Shown: positions 11,661-23,555 of the stretch, piece after piece
Numbering within the stretch: position 1 is the stretch's first letter
How the letters are laid out: each line of letters begins with the position of its first letter
Source: Rhabdophis nuchalis
Lineage: Eukaryota > Chordata > Lepidosauria > Squamata > Natricidae
Length of the DNA stretch: 64,000 nt
NCBI GenBank assembly: GCA_039707465.1
Contig: CM077643.1
Span: forward strand, 44,830,605 to 44,894,604
Direction: 5' to 3'
Program-made: the position numbers and the translations under genes
The notes under the pieces: model-generated
Seen by the model: only the letters and a program-made list of their open reading frames with translations
The model's database searches: none
Told to the model about the DNA's origin: nothing

Positions 11661-12040
11661 TGTCTTCTTGTCTATGGAGATTCTCAGTCATCCAGGTCAT
11701 GGTTGTCTAAAACAGGGGTCTCCAACCTTGGCAACTTTAAGACTTGTGGACTTCAACGCCCAGAATTCCTCAGCCAGAATTCCTGGCTGAGGAATTCTGG
11801 GAGTTGAAGTCCACAAGTCTTAAAGTTGCCAAGGTTGGAGACCCCTGGTCTAAAAGGTGCTTTTTCAAAAGGCAACTGGACTTTCTTTCTTTTTCCTTGT
11901 TTTCCGCGTCCCATCCAAGAAGCTGCTATGCTACTTCAGTCCAAATTAAAGAAGCTACTTGGGGGAGAAGTGAAACATCTTCCAAGACAAACAAAGTCCA
12001 GTTGCCTTTTGGGAGAAAAAACCCCACAACTTTGGGGTCT
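11660..12040 (+). mobile_element. foldback Penelope-like fragment, interrupted by a MITE
   Basis: 11860-11925 and 11950-12020 are inverted copies of the sequence seen at 135-200 (CAAAAGGCAACTGGACTTTC against AAAGTCCAGTTGCCTTTTG). The outer part at 11667-11704 (GGAGATTCTCAGTCATCCAG) is split off by the MITE at 11713-11847. The class is inferred. Confidence 0.55.
11713..11847 (+). mobile_element. foldback hAT-like MITE, near-perfect palindrome
   Basis: 135 bp from CAGGGGTCTCCAACCTTGGC to its inverted copy ending GGAGACCCCTG. The arms are about 65 nt with almost no loop. Perfect 8-bp target duplication GTCTAAAA (11705-11712, 11848-11855). Confidence 0.88.
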
Positions 12041-12141
12041 GTGGTCCTCTTGGGCTAACCCAGGTTTAATTTATCCATGGTTCTGCCTTAGGGATGTCAG
12101 AATTTGATCCCCTCTTTTTCTTTTTCATGCCTTCCTTGCAG

Positions 12142-12368
12142 CGTAACACCTTCCAGGTTGTCTTAGCCTACAATGATGCAGATGCCTATGCCCTTTTCCT
12201 CTACCCTGAAGATGGGCTCCAGTTCTTTGGAACACGTCCCAAGGAGTCTTACAATGTCCACTTGGAGCTCCCTGCTCGAGTTGGCTTCAGCAGAGGGGAT
12301 TACCAACGGAGGGAAGGACCTTACCTCAGCATCACCAGCAGTGAACAATCGATCAAAAACCTCTATCA
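12142..12368 (+). CDS. NID2: NID2 exon: C-terminal half of the NIDO domain
   Basis: This is the first exon seen in the window. It begins after a pyrimidine-rich tract and CAG at 12141, in phase 0, with [19 protein letters not shown]. It continues with [12 protein letters not shown] and ends in KNLY before a consensus GTAAGT donor, leaving two bases of a split codon. The RNTFQ and LYPEDGLQF strings are characteristic of the nidogen NIDO domain. No frame upstream in 1-12141 resembles the start of NIDO or a signal peptide, so those exons are outside the window and the preceding intron is at least 12 kb. The domain lies in the N-terminal G1 globule. Confidence 0.93.
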
Positions 12369-12490
12369 GTAAGTAGCTGCTGTGAGGCTTTCCATTTGAG
12401 CATTGTGGGTGTCAGTCCTACAAAAGTAGACCTGATTAAGGCTCGGCAGGCTCCATGAGAACTCCACCTTTGTTGAGATAGGCTCTAGTA

Positions 12491-12630
12491 CAGTGTTTCT
12501 CAACCTTGGCAGCTTTAAGTCCTGTGGACTTCAACTCCCAGAATCCCCCAGCCAACTATGCTATGCTGGCTGGGGGATTCTGGGAATTGAAGTCCACAGG
12601 AATTAAAGTTGCCAAGGTTGAGAAACACTG
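12491..12630 (+). mobile_element. foldback hAT-like MITE
   Basis: Starts CAGTGTTTCTCAACCTTGGC and ends in the inverse, with a core shared with other foldback copies. Perfect 8-bp duplication CTCTAGTA (12483-12490, 12631-12638). It lies 122 bp after the first NIDO exon. Confidence 0.88.
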
Positions 12631-12695
12631 CTCTAGTAAAAGGATCTTGCAAATCTGCCTACGTTTTTCCTCCCCCCATCCCTTATACCCTAAGG

Positions 12696-13181
12696 CAGGG
12701 GTGTCAAACCCGCATCGTCATGGCGGCGTCATGTGATGTATCGTGGCTTTCCCTCCTTCACTAAACCAGGCATGAGCACGGCCAGTGCATGACGCACAGG
12801 AGTGGGCTTCAAAAATTCCAACAACGGGTTCTCTGTCCGGTTGCTGGATGAGTGTGGCCATGGTGGGCATGGCCTAGTCGGCCTCTTGCACTGTGGTGGA
12901 GGGGCTATTTTGACCTTCCTCAGGCTCTGGAAGCTTTCCTCAAGTCTCTGGGAGGGCGAAAATGCCCCCCTCCCTGAACCTCTGCATGGGCCCTGCACTT
13001 ATCTCGCATCCAAAACGGGCCCTGTGGAGATTCCTGGGAGGAACACGGCAGGGCAGGGTGGGAGGGGTAGGGTGGGGCCTACCAGGGGTGGGATTTGGAG
13101 GTTCTCCCGAACTCGGGCGAATCCGTAGCAGCCCACCCTGATGATGGATCTGGCCAGCGGGCCACAAATTTGACAGCCCTG
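12696..13181 (+). mobile_element. hAT-like element with a nested second element
   Basis: Outer ends are CAGGGGTGTCAAACCCGC and ATTTGACAGCCCTG, flanked by CCCTAAGG and TCCTGAGG (6/8). A second unit from about 12801 (GAGTGGGCTTCAAAAATTCC) to about 13140 (GCAGCCCACCCTGA) lies inside and resembles 3631-4014. Confidence 0.65.
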
Positions 13182-13841
13182 TCCTGAGGAGTCAGGAGAA
13201 TGTCCATCTTTTCTCATATTCTCTCTCCGCCTCCCAGCTTAGCATGTGCTTCTTCTGCACCTGCTGTTCTTCTAACAGCTTCTGGTTGCCTTCTCTGTGG
13301 TCATCTCTATGGCTTCTATATAGTCTGCCACTTGGGGATATACTGGTATCATTAAAGTTTTGAATAGTGAAAGGAAACAAGATTGTAGAGGAAACATTTA
13401 GCTCAATCTTGATCTGAAAGGTTCTGGGGGCAATGGAGCAAAACTCTCTCCTTTGCCTGAAACCCAGGAGTAGATGGCGGTGTGTAAAAAGGCCTCTACC
13501 TCCTACAGTGAAGGTAAATGAGTTGCTCCTTGCACAGGCTTCCTGATGGCTGAGGCTAAGTGAGAAGAGAGCTGCCTGAAGTGATTTGAATGCCACTTTA
13601 GGGTTGCTTTTAATAATAAAGTGGGCTGTAGATTTCACAAACAAACCAGCTAAACAAAACAGGAAGCCTGGATGTCCAGCTGTACTTTGCTCCCTTTTAT
13701 TGACTTTTATCCAGTCTTTATGAGCTGGTGGACTAGTGGTGTCTACATGGTGTTGTGTGAGTGTGCGTGCGTGAAAACAAGATGGCAGTCACAGCAGCAT
13801 GGTCAGACCTTCATGCACTAATATTATATGCCAATACAATA

Positions 13842-14390
13842 TACACTATATGGCCAAAAGTATTTGCTCACCCATCCAAATGATAAATCAGGTGTTCCAA
13901 TCACTTCCATGGCCACAGGTGTATAAAATCAAGTACCTAGGCATGCAGACTGTTTGGACAAACATTCCTGAAAGAATGGGTCACTTTCAGGAGCTCTGCG
14001 TGGAACTGTGATAGGATGCCACCTGTGCAACAAATCCAGCTGTGAAATTTCCTCAGTCCTAAATATTCCACAGTCAACTGTCAGCTGTATTATAAGAACG
14101 TGGAAGTGTTTGGGAATGACAGCAACTCAGCCATGAAGTGGTAGGCCATGTAAACTGATTGAGTGGGGTCAGTGGATGCTGAGGTGCATAGCGTGAAGAG
14201 GTCGCCAACGTTCTGCAGAGTCAATCGCTACGGACCTCCAAACTTCATGGGGCCTTCAGATTAGCTCAGGAACAGTGAGCAGTGGACCGACATCATATTG
14301 AACCCTATAGATTAGGAATGGGATGTCACTTACTGTAAATTCATATGCGGGTAAAGGCAGGTGAGCGAATACTTTTGGCAATATAGTGTA
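13842..14390 (+). mobile_element. Tc1-like transposon, internally deleted
   Basis: Terminal inverted repeats TACACTATATGGCCAAAAGT on the left and the complement of ACTTTTGGCAATATAGTGTA on the right, at TA sites. The interior keeps parts of a Tc1 transposase gene with frame breaks. One is a helix-turn-helix-like region around 14050-14160 readable as STVSCIIRTWKCLG. The ends closely match a Tc1 family I know from fishes. It cannot code for an active enzyme. Confidence 0.82.
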
Positions 14391-15808
14391 ATATGCACCT
14401 TCTTGTATAAGAAGATGAGTTGTGCTGCTACAAAGGCATTTTTGACACCTGCCAATTACTCGCATTTCTAACTGTGAGAAATACATCTTATCATATCTCT
14501 TACAACAGACTAGCATTTTCTGTGGTACCTTTCCTTTCCTTTCTTTTGCCAACAATACTATTTTTTTTTAGACGGGAAGCATTCAGTTCTGCAATTTGAA
14601 ATGTTGTGCCACCTAAACCTTGATTTATTTATTTGCTTGTTTTTTTAGATTTAAATTTTGCATTTTGTTCAGGAGATAATGGCAGTGTGCACAGCACTTC
14701 CTACTCCTATTTTTCCCTTATATCCTGTGAGTGGATTGAAGTGTCAGTGTGTGTCTGGCTCAAAGTCATCCAGTGAGCTTCCATGGCTGAGAGTGGACTA
14801 AAAATTGAATCTCTGCTGCTAGCCTAACATCTTAAGCACTATACCAGTTCAGTGGGAGTGGCCATGTCAGGCCTGGAAGCCATCTTGGGCCTTGGATCTT
14901 CAGGCCTGCCACATTCAATGCTGTGGGAAATTAGCCCTGACAGGCTAACTATATATGAAGATAAACCTGTCCTAAGAAACACTCTTGTCATTTGCAGCGT
15001 GCTGCCATTGGAAAGTTTCAGTACATTTTTGACTCATGGAGAGTAAATATGAGCCCAACTGTGTTCAACATGTAACACCCATGGTTTAATCATCCGCTAT
15101 GAATCCTAGAATCCTCTGTTTCATTCCTTTATTTGTATATACTCTGTATGTTTATGTACTGTGTCCTCATCATCTGTAAGAGATTCCAGGACATTTATAA
15201 AATTATACAAAGCAAATACAGGTTAATAGCAGTAATGAAAATATTATAAGGCATAATCACTGTGAAACCAGCAAACAGAATCAATCAACTGGTCAAGATT
15301 TATTTAGATTAAGCGTAATATTTACAATCCCTGGGCAAACAGGAATGTTTTTGATTTAGAGCCAAAGTAAAGGCAAATTTGGCACAAAATGCAATCCTTT
15401 GCCTTTATAGAAGGGATCTTCAGCAAGCAAGCTGGTTTGGAAAAGATTTATAGACTAAAGATAATAAAAAGAATTTTACTAGATCAGACTTAAAGCTCAT
15501 GTAGTCTGGCATCCTGGTTCTTTTTATCAGGGAATTGGAAACTTTACAAAAGTTATCTATTCCAAATCCCTAGCAGAATCTGCTACACATGTTTCCCAAT
15601 TGTGGCAGCTTCCAGAACTTGTGAGAACTTCCAGAATGGTGTATGGATTTCCACAGCTCTCATTCATTGCCATGTTGACTGTGAACTTTTGGCATTTGAA
15701 GTCTGCATATCTGGAAATAACCAAAGTTGAGAAACCACCATAGATTATCTCTGATAATTGACCATCTATGACCATTTTCAAACTTTTTGCATATCGTGAA
15801 TCTTTCAC

Positions 15809-15896
<88 letters not shown>

Positions 15897-18188
15897 GCCA
15901 TTCATCTAGTATGAAAAGACAGAGTTGTTTCTTTCCTGGTAAATTGTCACTATCTTCTATACCTTGGTATCTTCCACAGGTGAGATACTATTATTAGAAA
16001 TTATCCAAAACATTGACATGGAGTAAAGATCCAGTATCTAAAGAATTTTCATTGACAAATGAACTAGTTATTACTGTGTCTAGAAGAAGCAAAATATATT
16101 ATGGAAAGGAGCAAATTTGTGCACATTTGCTTGTCCCCTTGCAACTTTTAAAAACAGGTTTGCTCTAGGCTTCTGTCTCTGAGTTAAAAAAATAACACAC
16201 CATCCATGGTGGTCATCATCATGCAGGATGTGTGTTGCCATGCTGGCTGGGAATTCTGGGAATTGACATTCACAAATCTGAGATTTACCAAGATTGAGAA
16301 ATGGATAACATCTATCAGGTTTTCTATCAATCGATCTATTGGATAAAAATAAAAAGTCTTCTGAAGCCTTCTGAAATGTTGGATTCTGTCTCATTTCCAG
16401 CTCCATATCATTAATCATGGCTAGGAATAGTCCGTTATAGTCCATTATATCTGGAAAGTGTTAGGACAGGAAAAGTTATCTTCAAGCAAGGTCAAAGCAA
16501 TCTACTGTAATATCTTATTAAGAAATACATATTTTCTAGCAGTTCAAACTTCATAGCAGCCTAAGCTAGCAATAAAGTGGGAGATGGAAGTTTAGATTTT
16601 TCACTGAAACATGACCACTGCGAAGGAGTCAAGCTTGTAAAAGAACAGCTGCCATATATAATTCCCACTATCAAAAGCCAGCTGTTCCTTCTCTTGGATC
16701 TGGCTGACTTGAGAAGCATCTGCATAAATAATGGCAAATGAGCGACTGCTAAATAAACGTTTACAAAGGATATTTTATTTGTTTAGATAGGCTAGGAGCT
16801 CATATCTAAATATTTAACCAGTTATTTTATGATACAAATGTTAGTCCAACTTTTGCACAAAAGGAACAACTACAAATACATCCAAAGCCAGTCTCTCTCT
16901 AGCTGATACCACCACCCATATTTTAGCAGTTTATTATATCTAGCTGTCTGCTTAACCCAAGTAAGGATAGGAAATCCAGCAGCCCTTGTGTCTCTACATT
17001 TCTTCCTTCGGCAATGGCCACATTTCTAGTTACATTTCTCCTGACCTTGGCTCCATATCATATGTTTCCTTGACTCTTTCCTGCCTTTCCAAACACTCCT
17101 CTCCCTGGATAATTAGGTGGCTGATGATTTTTTAAACTTTCTGTGATTTCTCTCTTTCCACATCTCCAATGCAAATATTTTGCTTCTTAGCTACTTGATG
17201 CCTTCAACTAGTCTATGCTCCAATGAACTTCAGTGGACACGTTCATGTTGGAATTTCTCTACAATTTGGAATTTAGTTGCATCTGTGCTATACAATTGCT
17301 CAGTTGCATGACTAATCCAGATCAGATGGTTGCCTCCCATGCCAATATTTCTCCTTAATGAGGCCTGCAGCTACTACCATAGTTCAGTAATATGATCCAG
17401 GTCTGTGGATGGAGTAATGTCCATTACGTTCCTTTTCATTCTTAATAGCTGCTCGTATTCATCGATACATACCTTGTCTTCTACCTCAAATGGATATTCA
17501 AAGTCATCAAGAAGAACCAAAGGAAATACCTAAACAAGTGTAAAGATGCATATTTAGAAACATTATTAAAAATAATAATCAAATCCCCATTTGATTTAAG
17601 CTGAATCTCAAGAGCTGTGCTTCATCCTTCTGAAAGTAAAGAGGACAGGGATCAACTAAAGTTCTTGGACAAATGAGTTTTCCTGCTTGGGGATGAAGTG
17701 AGACAACACCATGGCCTCTCTAAGCAGGTGCATCTTCAAACATCTGTCCTCTGCAGCAAATTTTTATGGAAATAGAGAATCTATAAATTTTGAAATGAAT
17801 GAATGAATAAATTAAATGAACATGATTATCATTCCAGGACTGTACTATATGGCAGAACTTCACTTCCAAGCATAAAGGGATTTTTGGGTTGTCTCAGTCT
17901 TCCTATTTGTTCCTTACTTCCCTTCCTGCTTGTACCATAATTGATTAGATAGAAGCCTTGTGTATTAGGATGTGCTTTATTTGTGCTAGCAGTCTCCCTT
18001 AATGAGAAATAAACCAGATTTTCCCATTCCGGTGCCCAATAACATTTGAGTGACCCCTTGGACAAATAGGATGGAAGACAAGGTCATCCATGATTTGGTT
18101 CCTTCATAGTTCTTCTCTTAGATCCTTTTGATATTTGCGCACCCATCCCTTGTTACTCTTTCTTTGGGGGGAGGGCATGGTTCTAGAT
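14391..18188 (+). other. intron with an (ATT)n array, otherwise unrecognised
   Basis: An uninterrupted (ATT)n run of about 29 units lies at 15809-15895. Half-copies of the foldback MITE core seem to be present near 15600-15745 and 16215-16305. The rest shows nothing I can name. Confidence 0.6.
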
Positions 18189-18731
18189 CAGTGATGGCGA
18201 ACCTATGGCACGCGTGCCACAGGTGGCACGCAGAGCCATTTGACAGGGCACGCGAGGCATTGTCCTGTCAGCTGGTCAGCGTGCATGCGCACACTGGCCA
18301 GCTGATTCAGCCATCTTTAAAGCCATTTTTCACCTTCCCCAAGCTTTATAGTAGTCTGGGGAGGGTGAAAACAGCCCCCCCCCCAAGACTTCAGGAGCTT
18401 CCCTGAAGTCTCTGGAGGACTAAACACAATGCTATGAGCAAACCGGAAGTGACTTCCAGTTTGCTCGTAGGGCCTTTATTAGTCCTCCAGAGCCGTCAGG
18501 GAAACCTCCTGAAGGTCCCTGAAGCCTCTGGAGGGCCTCTGGGTGGGCAGGGGGGCTATTTTTGCCCTCCCCAGGCTCCTATAAAGCCTCTGGAGCCTGG
18601 GAAGGGTGAAAAAAGCATGTAAAAATGGGGGGAGCACCTCTCGTGCATGCATTGCATTATGCATTATGTGCACGCCCCCCCTGCACTCCCCCCCCCATGG
18701 CACGCAAGCCTAAAAAGGTTCGTCATCGCTG
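18189..18731 (+). mobile_element. hAT-like MITE, GTGATGG family
   Basis: Starts CAGTGATGGCGAACCTATGG and ends AAGGTTCGTCATCGCTG. Perfect 8-bp duplication TTCTAGAT (18181-18188, 18732-18739). 18740-19327 up to the next exon holds only a possible CAGAGGTGGG-type remnant near 18800-19050. Confidence 0.85.
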
Positions 18732-19327
18732 TTCTAGATACTTTAACCTACTGTTAATGATTAAAAGCTTTTTGTATGTGTTATTTGTGTTTGTGTGTAT
18801 CAGGGGTGGTTGCTATTGGCGTTGCTGTGGGTTCGCGTCACACTCGCTTTGCTGTATGCACATGCACAGTTGACTAGAAATTGTTCTGCGTATGCGCAGA
18901 ACATTAAACAATTATTGAAAAAGATGTTGGCATTGGTGACCAGGAACCAGTTCGGAGGCATGACCAGCCTGGATCAGTGCCGGTTTGGGTGACCAAGGTC
19001 AAAATACCACGACCAGTTCACCCGAGCCGGTGTGAATCGGTGGCAAGCCACTTCTGGTGTGCATGCTGCCTTTCTATTTCAGTGTTCATTGCCACTCCAT
19101 AAAGTATAATGTTTTTTACCTGTTAGGAAGAGGACTGTATTTGAAACAACTCCCTTTCCACCTCTGGAAAAAAAGATTAGACAGAACCCCAGTACTATAT
19201 TCTTCGTCATCCAAACAAACCTCTCAATTTTTTTTATGAGCGAGGAAAGCTGGCGTTATTTATTTTAGTAAATTTAATATTAGTTCATGCCATGTCTGGA
19301 TCTAACTTTTATTCTGTCTTCACGCAG

Positions 19328-20025
19328 GATCAGCAATGCAGGAATCCCAGGTCTATGGGCCTTCCACATTGGCAGCACCTCCCCATTGGATAACGTGGTC
19401 CCAGCTGGAGGGAAGCTTTCTCCCCCTCCAAGAAACCCAGAGAGCAGCTCTGTTTATCACACTGCCTTGGAATACCCTGACTTAGCACTTGATTATGCAG
19501 ATCCCTTCTATGATGGAACTGAAGATGACTTTGAGTACTTGCCTGTAAGCCCCACTAAGCTGGCCCCTGAAATGGGAGCCAGCACTGGACCAAATCTCCA
19601 CGGCGAATTAGAAGATCATAGCAAGCCAAGGCCTTCTGGTGCCAAAGAGGACTTTGATCTAGAATCTGCATTTCATTACCCGGCATCTAGACATCCCCCA
19701 TTTTATTCTGTCCTGGATTCTATCTCCTTATTCCCAGTAGAGGAAGCACCGTCGGCACCATCTTCTGAAGAAAGGACTCTGTCCTTATCTACTGTGTATG
19801 AGAGCCCAATTGAGGCGGTTACTGCCACCTTGTTGGGACGCCCTGGCAATGATGGTGCCCTACCGCCTCTTGAAGATAAGAGAGGCTCCCCTTTAGACCC
19901 AGAACCCTTTCCTGTCTACCCAGAAGGTGAAGTTATCCTTGAAAGCTTCCCAGATCATGCTCCTCCCTTCAGCCCCAGGAGACGGGTCATTGGTATAAAC
20001 GAGGATGTTAGTTTCAACCCAGATG
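19328..20025 (+). CDS. NID2: NID2 exon: end of NIDO plus acidic linker between G1 and EGF-1
   Basis: At 698 bp this is the largest exon here (about 233 residues). The split codon with the previous exon gives Gln, followed by ISNAGIPGLWAFHIGS, the end of NIDO. The rest is low-complexity linker rich in Asp, Glu, Pro and Ser, with a Tyr/Asp/Glu cluster coded by 19473-19538. It ends in NEDVSFNPD with one base left over, at a GTAAG donor. Read-through into the intron would add about 15 codons and stop near 20070; nothing suggests that this is used. The linker is the fastest-evolving part of nidogens, so its identity rests on the flanking domains and phase. Confidence 0.92.
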
Positions 20026-20159
20026 GTAAGTTCACAAGACTTCCTAATAACCTAGTCCTCATGAACTTCTGATCTCTAAATCATATTTGGAACTACTGCA
20101 CGAAGTTCAAAGTGGCAGCTGTTATCTTTAAAATCTCCCAGGCCTTGTGTATCCTAAGC

Positions 20160-20596
20160 CAGTGATGGTGAACCTTTTTCTTATGGCATGCCACAATTGT
20201 GTGTACGTGTGCTGTCATTCATGCATGCGTGCCCACACCAACTCAATCCTCCCTGCCCACCTGTGCATGCGGACGTGACCCCTCCCCAGGCTCCGGAGGC
20301 TTTCTTGAACTCTGGGGAGGGCAAAAACGGCCTCCCCTGGCACCCTGGAGGCCCGCTAGAAGCCAGAAATGAATCATTTCCAAACTTCTGGTTGGCCTGT
20401 TGGGGCCTTTGTTTGCCCTCTGCAGGCTCTGGAGGCTTTCCTGAAACTTGGGGTGAAAAGTTTCCCCCATCCCTCCGGAAGGCTGAAAATCAGTTGGTGG
20501 GCATGCGCATGCACATCAGAGCTGATGGCTGGAGTGCCAGCAAATTTGGGTCTGCATACCACCTGTGGCACGGATGGCATAGGTTTGCCATCATGG
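20160..20596 (+). mobile_element. hAT-like MITE, GTGATGG family
   Basis: Starts CAGTGATGGTGAACC and ends AGGTTTGCCATCATGG. Flanks TCCTAAGC and TCCTAGGC match 7/8. It begins 134 bp after the linker exon. Confidence 0.78.
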
Positions 20597-20858
20597 TCCT
20601 AGGCCATTGTTCCTTGGCATAGTATGATCTGAAATAACTCTTGTTCTTACTATGGTTATGGTTTTAACCATGTTAATGTATCTTAGGGATACAAGCTACC
20701 TAGGTCAGTCATGTACTGAAGTGATCTAGGAGACCAGGCAAATATACAGATGAACAAACAGCTCTAATTGCTGAGAAGAGTAGCAGCCCATGGGGGCATA
20801 GAACAAACCAGGTTGTTGATATTTAGCATGCTGGCTGTTGAAAATTATTAATTTAGAG

Positions 20859-20993
20859 CAGGGGTAGGGAACTATGGCTCTTTTATGGCTCATGGACTTC
20901 ACTACCCAGAATTCCTGAGCCAGCATGGCTGGCTCAGGAATTCTGGGTATTGCAGTCCATGAGTCATAAAAGAGCCATAGTTCCCTACCCCTG
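20859..20993 (+). mobile_element. foldback hAT-like MITE, GGGTAGGG end variant
   Basis: CAGGGGTAGGGAACTATGG and its inverse enclose the same CCAGAATTCC core as other foldback copies. Perfect duplication ATTTAGAG (20851-20858, 20994-21001). Confidence 0.87.
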
Positions 20994-21125
20994 ATTTAGA
21001 GAGAGGAGGTGGATTATAACTCTTTGCATCATGAAACAGGACACCCAGCAGCTGGGAAATGCTGTAGCACAAATAGTTATATTCTAATCTTAATGCACTA
21101 ATATCATCCTCTATGTAGCAACAGC

Positions 21126-21305
21126 CCTTACCTCTGGCATGCGTGCCATAAGTTTGCCATCACGGCTCTAGGCCATGGGTGTCAAACTTGCGACATCACA
21201 TTGCTGTCATGTGATGTATGACATTTTTCTCCATCACAGAGCTGGGGTGGGTGTGGCCTGTATGTGACACATCTGGCCCGCGTGCCCGCCGGTTTGACAT
21301 TCCTG
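21126..21305 (+). mobile_element. adjacent hAT-like fragments
   Basis: 21126-21170 is the right end of a GTGATGG-family element (AAGTTTGCCATCACGG). 21178-21305 is a GTGTCAAAC-family element ending GGTTTGACATTCCTG. No clear target duplications. Confidence 0.55.
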
Positions 21306-21307
21306 CC

Positions 21308-21600
21308 TACAGATTTATTTTATTATTTATTTATTTATTTTATTTATTGTATTTCTATACCGCCCTCTCTCCCAGACGGGACTCAGGGCGGTGCACAGGG
21401 ATAATAAAAATAATAAAATAATAAATACAATCAAAATAATTAAAAATGAATTAAATTGAATTTTGTAAACCCGTGCTAAAAGACATAATTAAAACCCAGA
21501 CTAAGATCAGCCATAACAGCTATGCCAGGCCGGCCGCATGAAAGAAGTATGTTTTTAATGCCCGACGAAAGAGGCGAAGGTCCGTGATTAATGATGGGAG
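21308..21600 (-). mobile_element. L2-like LINE 3' end
   Basis: Reads TATACCGCCCTCTCTCCCAG and GACTCAGGGCGGTGCACAGG after an A/T-rich tail, as in the other L2-like copies. It reaches into the last codons of the reverse transcriptase near 21540-21595. Confidence 0.8.
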
Positions 21601-22054
21601 TGTTCAAATGGTGGCTTAGAATGGTGGCTTACACCCCCCCCACCTCAGTAAGCCTCCAGCTTTTAATGCCAGCTGAATCTGAGCATTGGGGGTGCCAAGC
21701 ATTTAGCAGGCCACACTTTTTGCTGTTTGATTATTTATGAATGATGCAGATTTCTATTTAGCAAAGATTCTTCCCAAGGGGATCACTCTCTGTCTAATGA
21801 AACCCCGAAGCATGGAGAAAATAAATGTGTGCATGGTTCAACATAGCTTTTGACACTTCCTTTAGGTCACCATTAACAATAGTCCCGGGCCACAGGCTTT
21901 TGATTTGTAATGATCTGTTAATCTGTTTTTTCAAGAGGCCACTGGGCAAGGTCATTTGCTGGCATAACATCAGATGATGCCCTGTTTTACATTTCAGTCT
22001 CGGGCTAAACAGTGTTGCTGTATAAGTCCTGTCCTGGGGCTTAGACACTATAAG

Positions 22055-22250
22055 CAGGGGTCTCAAACTCAATTTACCTGGGGGCCGCTAGAGGCAGAGG
22101 CTGGGTGAGGCTGGGCCACATAAGGAATTCCACAGAGGTCCACTCCCCCTGTGGGCTGCGCTAATATTATACTTTCATATCACGGTGGGGGCCACAAGAT
22201 ACCGTCCTGCGGGCTGCAATTGGCCCGCGGGCCGCGAGAATGAGACCTCT
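22055..22250 (+). mobile_element. hAT-like MITE, CTCAAACTC family
   Basis: CAGGGGTCTCAAACTCAATT to GAATGAGACCTCTG, flanked by ACTATAAG and GCTATAAG (7/8). Confidence 0.75.
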
Positions 22251-22454
22251 GCTATAAGGGTGTAGTTAAGGGGTGGGGATGGGAACAGGCTTAAGGCCTC
22301 TTTAAAGCCTAAACTGGCTTTAGTTTCAAGGACTTGCTTTTTACTATGATTTACTCTCTTCCTGCTCAATGAGCAGCTGTGAGTTGTTTGTAGGGCTCCA
22401 TCTTGTATGGTGACTGTGCCTTTACTTGGATTGGGAGGCGGTTTTTGTAGAATA

Positions 22455-23555
22455 GGGTAGAGCAGAGCAGAGCAGAACAGAACAGAACAGAATTCTTTAC
22501 TGGCCAAGTGTGATTGGACACACAAGGAATTTGTCTTTGGTGCATATGTTCTCAGTGCACATAAAGAAAAATAAAATACATTCATCAAGAATCATAAGAT
22601 CACTTAGTGATAGTCATGGGTTACTAGTAAGCAGTCAAATCATAGTAGGAAACAAATAAAACCATATAAATACAAGCAGCATGATACAAGCAACATGATT
22701 ATAATCATGTGGGAAGAGATAGGTACTAGGAAGGGTGAGAAGAATAAGACTAATACAGTCTTAGTAAATAATTTGACAGTGTTGTGGGAATTAGTTGTTT
22801 AGCAGAGTGATGGCATTTGGGGAAAAAACTGTCCTTGTGTCTAATTGTTCTGGTGTGCAGTGTCGTTTTGAGGGTAGAAGTTGAAGCAATTTATATCCAG
22901 GATGTGAGGGGTCTGGTAAATAGCAATTCATCTCCTAATTACCTCCCATTTAGATAATTGTAATGCTCAACTTGGTGCTACTCTTGAAGACCACTTAGAA
23001 GTTACTGGTTCAGGATGCACAGATTTTATAGGTACCATTGCTCTGTGAGCTGCATTGGGTTACTGATGGGCTGCCTGATACAATTCAAAGGACTGAGGTC
23101 ATCTACCATATAAAGCTCTTCATGGTTTGAATCCTGGTTATCCACAAGACTATCTTTTTTCTTATTGTTTCTGCCTGACTGGTAACATCTGGAAAAGTTG
23201 GCATGCTCCAGGTCTCAGCTCTCAAGCCTTGTCATTTTTTGGCTCCCAGTAGATGTTGAGAGCCATGCCTGTCCTGTGGAATGGTTTGCTCCCTGTGATC
23301 TGTATGAAGTTGAGCCTGTTGGCTTTCCACAAAGATCTCTTCATTTTGCAGCTTCTGGGATAGGGATGTTCTCCCAAGTAGTAGCTTTTGGTGGGATGGG
23401 TGTTTGAGTTGTCCCCTTACCAATGTGTACTATTTACTCTTCTGGACTCCACTATTTGTTGTTAGCTGTCATTTTTCCAGTATTTTTAACTCTGTGGCAT
23501 AAGCCACATAGAATTGCCCAGTGATTGAGGTCATATAAATAAATGAATAAAATGT
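22455..23555. mobile_element. LINE relics with a pentanucleotide tail
   Basis: 22455-22925 (minus orientation) starts with an AGAGC/AGAAC-type tail and TGGCCAAGTGTGATTGGACA, also seen at 33590. Its clade is unclear. 22930-23555 (plus orientation) is a heavily decayed L2-like relic with wording such as CTGCATTGGGTTACTGATGG. No frame remains. 23560-24559 holds nothing I recognise. Confidence 0.55.

Noticed and set aside
15557..15905. Frames with long Ile or Asn runs (also 32114-32643 and 39327-39635 with Asn, Tyr or Leu runs)
   Set aside because: They are ATT/AAT microsatellites read in frame, without flanking domains.
20026..20072. Short coding extension of the linker exon past 20025
   Set aside because: It is read-through past a good GTAAG donor; the next exon joins in the correct phase from 20025.
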